Shown here piece after piece: positions 31,257-35,792 of a DNA stretch of 35,792 nucleotides; the stretch's first letter is position 1, and every line of letters starts with the position of its first letter. Source of the DNA: Candidatus Krumholzibacteriota bacterium (GTDB lineage Bacteria > Krumholzibacteriota > Krumholzibacteriia > LZORAL124-64-63); NCBI GenBank assembly GCA_024275485.1, contig JAJRZA010000007.1:1-35792 (forward strand). The letters are read 5' to 3'. The notes beneath the pieces were generated by a model, which ran no database searches, was not told the origin of the DNA, and saw nothing but the letters and a program-made list of their open reading frames with translations. The translations under genes and the position numbers were made by a program.

Positions 31257-32777
31257 CTACATCCCAATAGCCAACAAAGAAACCGCTGTACTTGCCATCT
31301 CCGAAATCTCATTAAATAACAGCCCCAACCCAAGAGTTGGAATAGCCAGCGCCGCCAGCACCACATACTGCAACCAATGCAACTTCAGCGGCGACAGGTC
31401 CGCGCCTTCTTCAGGTTCCGTCAGGAACATGGCCTTGGCTACCTTGAAGTAATAATACAAGCCAACCACGGAATTCAACCCAGCCACAATCACCAGCCAG
31501 AACAGATCTCTATCCAAAGCAGCAGTGAACAGGTAGAATTTACCCACAAAGCCGGCAAACGGGGGAATTCCGGTCAAGGATCCCAGGAAAATCACCATCA
31601 TGGCACTAGCCCAGGGAGCCCTGAAACCAATCCCCACGTAGTCCCGCAAGTCTTCACTTTTGAGATGATTGTTGATGGCCGTCACATAGAAGAAGGCACC
31701 CAGGTTCATCAGCGTGTAGACCAGCAGATAGAACAGGATCGCAACCAAACCGCCACCAGACAGCAACACGAAGCCCATGAGCAAATAGCCCACATGGCCG
31801 ATGCTGGAGTAGGCGAGCATGCGCTTGACGTTGGTCTGGCGCAAAGCCACCAGGTTACCGTAAGTCATGGTTACAGCGGAAATCACACCGAGCAGCAACG
31901 GCCAGTTGATCTGGGAGATCAAAGGACTGCTGGCTGCGGCGTCGGGGCCTACGGCAAGGGTTGTGTAGAAGAAGCGAATCATCAGGGCGAAACCGGCGGC
32001 CTTGGGGCCAACGGAGAACAGTGCGCTGACGGGAGTCGGGGCTCCTTCATACACATCCGGACACCAGAAGTGGAACGGCACCGCGGCAATCTTGTAACTC
32101 ATGCCGGCAAAAACCAGAATCACGACCACCAGCAGGCTAAAGTTGTCCACCTGCCCGGCCATCAGGGCTGTTCGTATGCCGTCAAAGGTCATGCTGCCGG
32201 TCATGCCGTAAAGCAAGGACAGGCCGTAGAGCATGATGGCGCTGCTGACGGCGCCAAAGAGTACATACTTCAGGCTGGCTTCGGTGCTGCGCAAACTACC
32301 GCGCATGTAACCGGCCATGACGTAGCTGGTCAAGCCGACACCTTCCATGGACAGGAAGAGCATCAACAGGTCGCGGGCTTCGGCCATGACACACATGGCG
32401 ACTGTCATCATCACCGTCAGGGCAAAGAACTCGCCTTTGTTCTCTCGCTTGGCTCCCATGATTTCTTCGCTGGTCCAGGCAAACAAGACAGTAGCCAGGC
32501 CGGTGAAGATGAAGAGCAGGCGAAAGAACGCGGCCATGCCGTCGACAATGATCAGGTCGCCCATGATGGTATGGGCGGGTCCGCCCAAATCCTGGATGGT
32601 GTAATACCCGGCCAGCAGCAGACCAATCACCGAGATGGTGAACGGCACCGCGATGCGCCTACCACGCACCACCAAATCTCCGAGCAACGCAGCCAGGAAG
32701 GTCAGGCACAGGATGGCCTCGGGCAGCCAATGAGCCATGTCCGACCAGCTGGGAATGTTAAGATTTATCAGTTCCAT
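31257..32777 (-). CDS. nuoN: NADH-quinone oxidoreductase subunit N
   Basis: NuoN is an antiporter-like proton-pumping subunit in the membrane arm of complex I. The 506-residue protein has about 14 membrane segments. Family blocks include ARDLLMLFLSMEGVGLTSYV with the key glutamate in the ME pair, SLKYVLFGAVSSAIMLYGLS, YKIAAVPFHFWCPDVYEGAP, QTNVKRMLAYSSIGHVGYLL and TGIPPFAGFVGKFYLF. ATG 32777 is the start, with AGGAG upstream; the TTG just before it is less likely. It begins 27 bases after nuoM and is the last gene of the operon. Confidence 0.97.
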   Translation of the reverse strand: MELINLNIPSWSDMAHWLPEAILCLTFLAALLGDLVVRGRRIAVPFTISVIGLLLAGYYTIQDLGGPAHTIMGDLIIVDGMAAFFRLLFIFTGLATVLFAWTSEEIMGAKRENKGEFFALTVMMTVAMCVMAEARDLLMLFLSMEGVGLTSYVMAGYMRGSLRSTEASLKYVLFGAVSSAIMLYGLSLLYGMTGSMTFDGIRTALMAGQVDNFSLLVVVILVFAGMSYKIAAVPFHFWCPDVYEGAPTPVSALFSVGPKAAGFALMIRFFYTTLAVGPDAAASSPLISQINWPLLLGVISAVTMTYGNLVALRQTNVKRMLAYSSIGHVGYLLMGFVLLSGGGLVAILFYLLVYTLMNLGAFFYVTAINNHLKSEDLRDYVGIGFRAPWASAMMVIFLGSLTGIPPFAGFVGKFYLFTAALDRDLFWLVIVAGLNSVVGLYYYFKVAKAMFLTEPEEGADLSPLKLHWLQYVVLAALAIPTLGLGLLFNEISEMASTAVSLLAIGM

Positions 32778-32804
32778 CAAGGAACGCTCCTCTGCAAACG
32801 GGGC

Positions 32805-34328
32805 CTAGCCGGCCACCGCCTTGATCAGATGGGTCAATGACGTCTTCATCAGGTTCAACACTGGCATGGGGTACACACCCAGGACCAACACCAGAATGCC
32901 GATGGGCACCAAGGTGAACATTTCACGCGCGTTGATGTCGGGCAAGTCGTCGTATTTGTCGTTCTTGGGCCCCAGGAAAACCCGTTGCAGCATCCAGAGC
33001 ACATAAGCCGCACCGATGATCAGACCCAGGGCACTGATAATGGCGATGGTCTTGAAAGCCGCGAAGGTTCCGATGAAAATCATCGCTTCGCCCACAAACC
33101 CGCTCAGTCCCGGCAGCCCAAGGGCGGCAAACAAGCAGAAACTGAAGAAGCTGAAGTAGATGGGCATTTGCATACCCAGACCACCGAAGCCGTTGATGTC
33201 GCGGTGGTGGGCGCGGTCATAAATGACTCCCACACTGAGGAACATCATGGCGGTGATGGTGCCGTGGTTGAACATCTGCAGCACGGCGCCGTTGAGGGCC
33301 GCTTGGGCCGCGGGCATATCCAGCCCGACCTTGGCCGCGGCACCCATTCCCAGCAGTACAAAACCCATGTGCGACACTGAAGAATAGGCCACGAGTTTCT
33401 TCATATCCGATTGGGCCATGGCACAATAGGCACCGTATAGAATGTTGATGGCCCCCAGCACCACCATGGCGTAGGCAAACCACTGGGCCTGGTCAGGCAG
33501 GATGGGGTAGCTGATCCGCAGAAGACCGTAGGTACCCATCTTCAAAAGCACACCGGCCAGAATCACTGACACCGCCGTGGGCGCCTCCACATGAGCGTCG
33601 GGAAGCCAGGTATGGAAGGGGAAGATCGGAACCTTGATGGCAAACCCGATGAACAAGCCGAACCACAACCAATGCCGGATGTCCGTCTGCTGCAACCAAC
33701 CGCTGTGGTTGGCCTGGTCCATCATGTGCAGCATATTGAAGGTGTGCCCGCCGGTCACCGGGTCGGTGGTGTTCAGATAAAGGGCGATCATCGCCAGTAG
33801 CATCAGCACCGAGCCGGCCAAGGTGTACAGGAAGAACTTGATGGCGGCATACTCGCGACGCGGGCCACCCCAGACACCGATCAGGAAGTACATCGGCAGC
33901 AGCATCACTTCCCAGAACACGTAGAACAGGAAGAAATCCAGGGCGCAGAATACGCCCATCATACCAGCTTCCAAGATCAAAAAGAGAGCAAAATAGCCCT
34001 TCACCGACTTGTTGATCCCCCAGGAGGCGAAGATACACAGGAAGGAGAGGAACGCCGTCAGCAGTACCATGGGAACGGACAGGCCGTCGATTCCCAGGAA
34101 GTACTCGATGTTGAAACTCTTGATCCACGTGTAGTGTTCGACGAACTGCATTCCGGTGGCATCTCTATCAAAATTGATAAAAAGTTGCACAGCCAGGATT
34201 AGGGGTACGGCGGCGGCGGCCGCAGCCGTCGTCTTGATGATCTCCTTCTTTTCAGAAGGAATGAAAGCGATCACAGCCGCCCCGATGACCGGAAAAAAGG
34301 TCATCCAGGATAGAATGTGCTCACCCAT
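32805..34328 (-). CDS. nuoM: NADH-quinone oxidoreductase subunit M
   Basis: NuoM is the second antiporter-like subunit of complex I. The 507-residue protein has about 14 membrane segments and the family sequences YFLGIDGLSVPMVLLTAFLS, FWEVMLLPMYFLIGVWGG with the conserved glutamate, KVPIFPFHTWLPDAHVEAPT, SDMKKLVAYSSVSHMGFVLL and GLPGLSGFVGEAMIFIG. ATG 34328 has AGAGGAG eight bases upstream. It lies 41 bases after nuoL and 27 before nuoN, the classical L-M-N order. Confidence 0.97.
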   Translation of the reverse strand: MGEHILSWMTFFPVIGAAVIAFIPSEKKEIIKTTAAAAAAVPLILAVQLFINFDRDATGMQFVEHYTWIKSFNIEYFLGIDGLSVPMVLLTAFLSFLCIFASWGINKSVKGYFALFLILEAGMMGVFCALDFFLFYVFWEVMLLPMYFLIGVWGGPRREYAAIKFFLYTLAGSVLMLLAMIALYLNTTDPVTGGHTFNMLHMMDQANHSGWLQQTDIRHWLWFGLFIGFAIKVPIFPFHTWLPDAHVEAPTAVSVILAGVLLKMGTYGLLRISYPILPDQAQWFAYAMVVLGAINILYGAYCAMAQSDMKKLVAYSSVSHMGFVLLGMGAAAKVGLDMPAAQAALNGAVLQMFNHGTITAMMFLSVGVIYDRAHHRDINGFGGLGMQMPIYFSFFSFCLFAALGLPGLSGFVGEAMIFIGTFAAFKTIAIISALGLIIGAAYVLWMLQRVFLGPKNDKYDDLPDINAREMFTLVPIGILVLVLGVYPMPVLNLMKTSLTHLIKAVAG

Positions 34329-34369
34329 GCGTGGCGCTCCTCTCGGGGGTATTCACGATAAACCCACCC

Positions 34370-35792
34370 TTACAGGACATTGTAAACCAAAACCAGGACC
34401 AGAACCGAAGCGCTGACGTACACGAAGTATGTCTGCAACCGACCGGTCTGGATACGACGGAAACCTTCGCCAAAGCCATGAAAGACCGAAGCGAGACCAT
34501 TGACCGCGCCATCGACCACGTAATTGTCAATAGCACCGCTCACCGAGCTGACCATGCGGGTCAGGTGGCCGGTACCGTCGACAATGCCGTCAATGATGAT
34601 GCGATCGAAAGCGGCGCACACATCAGCCCACCACAAGGTGGCCCGATATACGGTTACCGCATAAAACTCATCAAAGAAATACTGTCCCTGAAGGACGGTG
34701 TAGAGACCCTTCATCTTCTCCTGGATGATGCTCGGGTTGATCTTCTTCTGGTGGTAGACCCACCAAGCGCTGCCAATGCCCAGAATAACCATGGCGATGG
34801 ACATGAACATGGCCCGCTGGTGGGCAACGTGGTGGACATCGTCCAAAGCATCATGACCGCCGCCATGAGCGCCTTCGCCGTGCACTGCAGCTACTTCACC
34901 ATGCGCTGCTTCAACGTGGCCGGCAGCTTCTGGATGATCAGACGCATGATCAGAATGTTCGGCCACCTCAAGATGATCGCCGGCACTTTCCAGGTGGAAC
35001 TCGGCGGCGATGGCGGGCATATCGTATTGGGCCACAAATTTCGAGAACCAGGCCTCGCTGACCACCTTTCCTGGAATACCCGCGGCAATGATGGCAAACA
35101 GAGCCAAAACCATCAGAGGGATGGTCATGTTCAGAGATGATTCGTGGGCGTGATCGAACTTTTCCTGGTCAGCAGGTTTGCCGAAGAAGGTCCGGAAAAC
35201 CAGACGGAACATATAGAACGGTGTCAAAACAGCGGCCAATATTCCCAGAATAAAGGGAATGTAGCTCATCCAGTTTCCGTTGATCATGCCATAGGCCAGG
35301 GCTGAACCCAAAATTCCGTCCTTGGAGTAGAACCCCGACAGGAACGGCACACCGGACAAGGCCAGGGTGCCGATCAGGAAAGTAACAAACGTGATGGGCA
35401 TTTTTTTGCGCAGGGCACCCATGTCGGTCATTTCCTGGCTGTGCACCGAATGGATCACCGAGCCGGCTCCCAGGAAGAGCAGACCCTTGAACATGGCGTG
35501 GGTTGTCAGGTGGAACATGGCGTTGGGCGAATCGCCCACACCCAGGGCCATAACCATGTAACCCAGTTGGCTCAGGGTGGAGAACGCGAGCACACGTTTG
35601 ATGTCTGTTTTCACCAGGGCAATGGCTGCGGCAAGGAAGGCCGTGATGGCACCCACATACATGATCACCATCATCGCTGTAATACCGAAAAGGGGAGCCA
35701 GGCGAGCCACCATGTACACACCGGCGGCAACCATGGTCGCGGCGTGAATCAGGGCCGACACCGGAGTGGGGCCTTCCATGGCGTCGGGCAAC
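34370..35792 (-). CDS. nuoL: NADH-quinone oxidoreductase subunit L, 5' part outside the window
   Basis: About 473 C-terminal residues of NuoL are present; the gene continues past the right edge. The visible part begins inside the proton-channel region ([20 protein letters not shown]), followed by [20 protein letters not shown] and [18 protein letters not shown], and ends with the long lateral helix and last membrane segment ([18 protein letters not shown]). Between two membrane segments, about 275-330 of the visible chain, there is an insert rich in His, Ala and Glu ([20 protein letters not shown]). Such linkers vary between species and should lie outside the membrane. The reading frame is intact. 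Confidence 0.96.
   Translation of the reverse strand, partial: LPDAMEGPTPVSALIHAATMVAAGVYMVARLAPLFGITAMMVIMYVGAITAFLAAAIALVKTDIKRVLAFSTLSQLGYMVMALGVGDSPNAMFHLTTHAMFKGLLFLGAGSVIHSVHSQEMTDMGALRKKMPITFVTFLIGTLALSGVPFLSGFYSKDGILGSALAYGMINGNWMSYIPFILGILAAVLTPFYMFRLVFRTFFGKPADQEKFDHAHESSLNMTIPLMVLALFAIIAAGIPGKVVSEAWFSKFVAQYDMPAIAAEFHLESAGDHLEVAEHSDHASDHPEAAGHVEAAHGEVAAVHGEGAHGGGHDALDDVHHVAHQRAMFMSIAMVILGIGSAWWVYHQKKINPSIIQEKMKGLYTVLQGQYFFDEFYAVTVYRATLWWADVCAAFDRIIIDGIVDGTGHLTRMVSSVSGAIDNYVVDGAVNGLASVFHGFGEGFRRIQTGRLQTYFVYVSASVLVLVLVYNVL

Noticed and set aside
31377-32840. 487-codon frame opposite nuoN
   Set aside because: Its Gln/His-rich composition is the complement of hydrophobic codons; nuoN is certain.

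Overview
The window looks like chromosomal DNA of a Gram-negative bacterium of the FCB superphylum, or a neighbouring candidate phylum such as Eisenbacteria, Krumholzibacteriota or Latescibacteria. The phylum is an inference. It rests on many secreted proteins and lipoproteins that end in a FlgD-like/type IX-like sorting domain (the 'YPNPF ... GVYF.RL ... K.VL' pattern), on dockerin-like tails, and on a moderately high GC content. No tRNA, rRNA or CRISPR array was seen.

Layout. 1-235: the 3' end of a group II intron, with the last 47 codons of its reverse transcriptase/maturase and a plausible domain V/VI. 288-1903: ccoG (cbb3 oxidase assembly) with a small membrane protein, then a palindromic terminator. 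2200-3084: an octamer repeat and a shortened lipoprotein. 3085-7172: a tandem-domain glycosyltransferase, a beta-helix surface protein with a good sigma70 promoter, a small membrane protein, and a relic of a sorting domain. 7193-10164: an aromatic amino acid locus with tyrA divergent from an unusual four-domain chorismate mutase / prephenate dehydratase / ACT / DAHP synthase fusion. 10189-14556: a large beta-helix lipoprotein and an M14 carboxypeptidase. 14656-19570: an apparent four-gene operon encoding a cohesin-like protein, a TPR lipoprotein, a small lipoprotein and a dockerin-containing subtilase, closed by a terminator. 19806-20924: a glycosyltransferase-TPR gene interrupted by one in-frame TAA. 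20926-24409: an M64 peptidase, a marR-yceI pair with a palindromic operator over its promoter, and a dockerin-like secreted protein. 24638-31148: a sorting-domain secreted protein, a MetA-like acyltransferase, a DTW-domain tRNA modification enzyme, a rhodanese, a long inverted repeat and a DUF5916 outer-membrane protein. 31201-35792: the end of the nuo operon (nuoN, nuoM, partial nuoL).

How the genes work together. CcoG and NuoLMN indicate a respiratory chain with complex I and a cbb3-type oxidase. Three secreted peptidases (M14, S8, M64) and many surface proteins suggest a cell that degrades external protein. The strongest candidates for new biology are the aromatic fusion enzyme, in which one ACT domain may sense phenylalanine for both the first and a terminal step of the pathway, and the cohesin/dockerin protease operon, which may build a surface-attached proteolytic complex.
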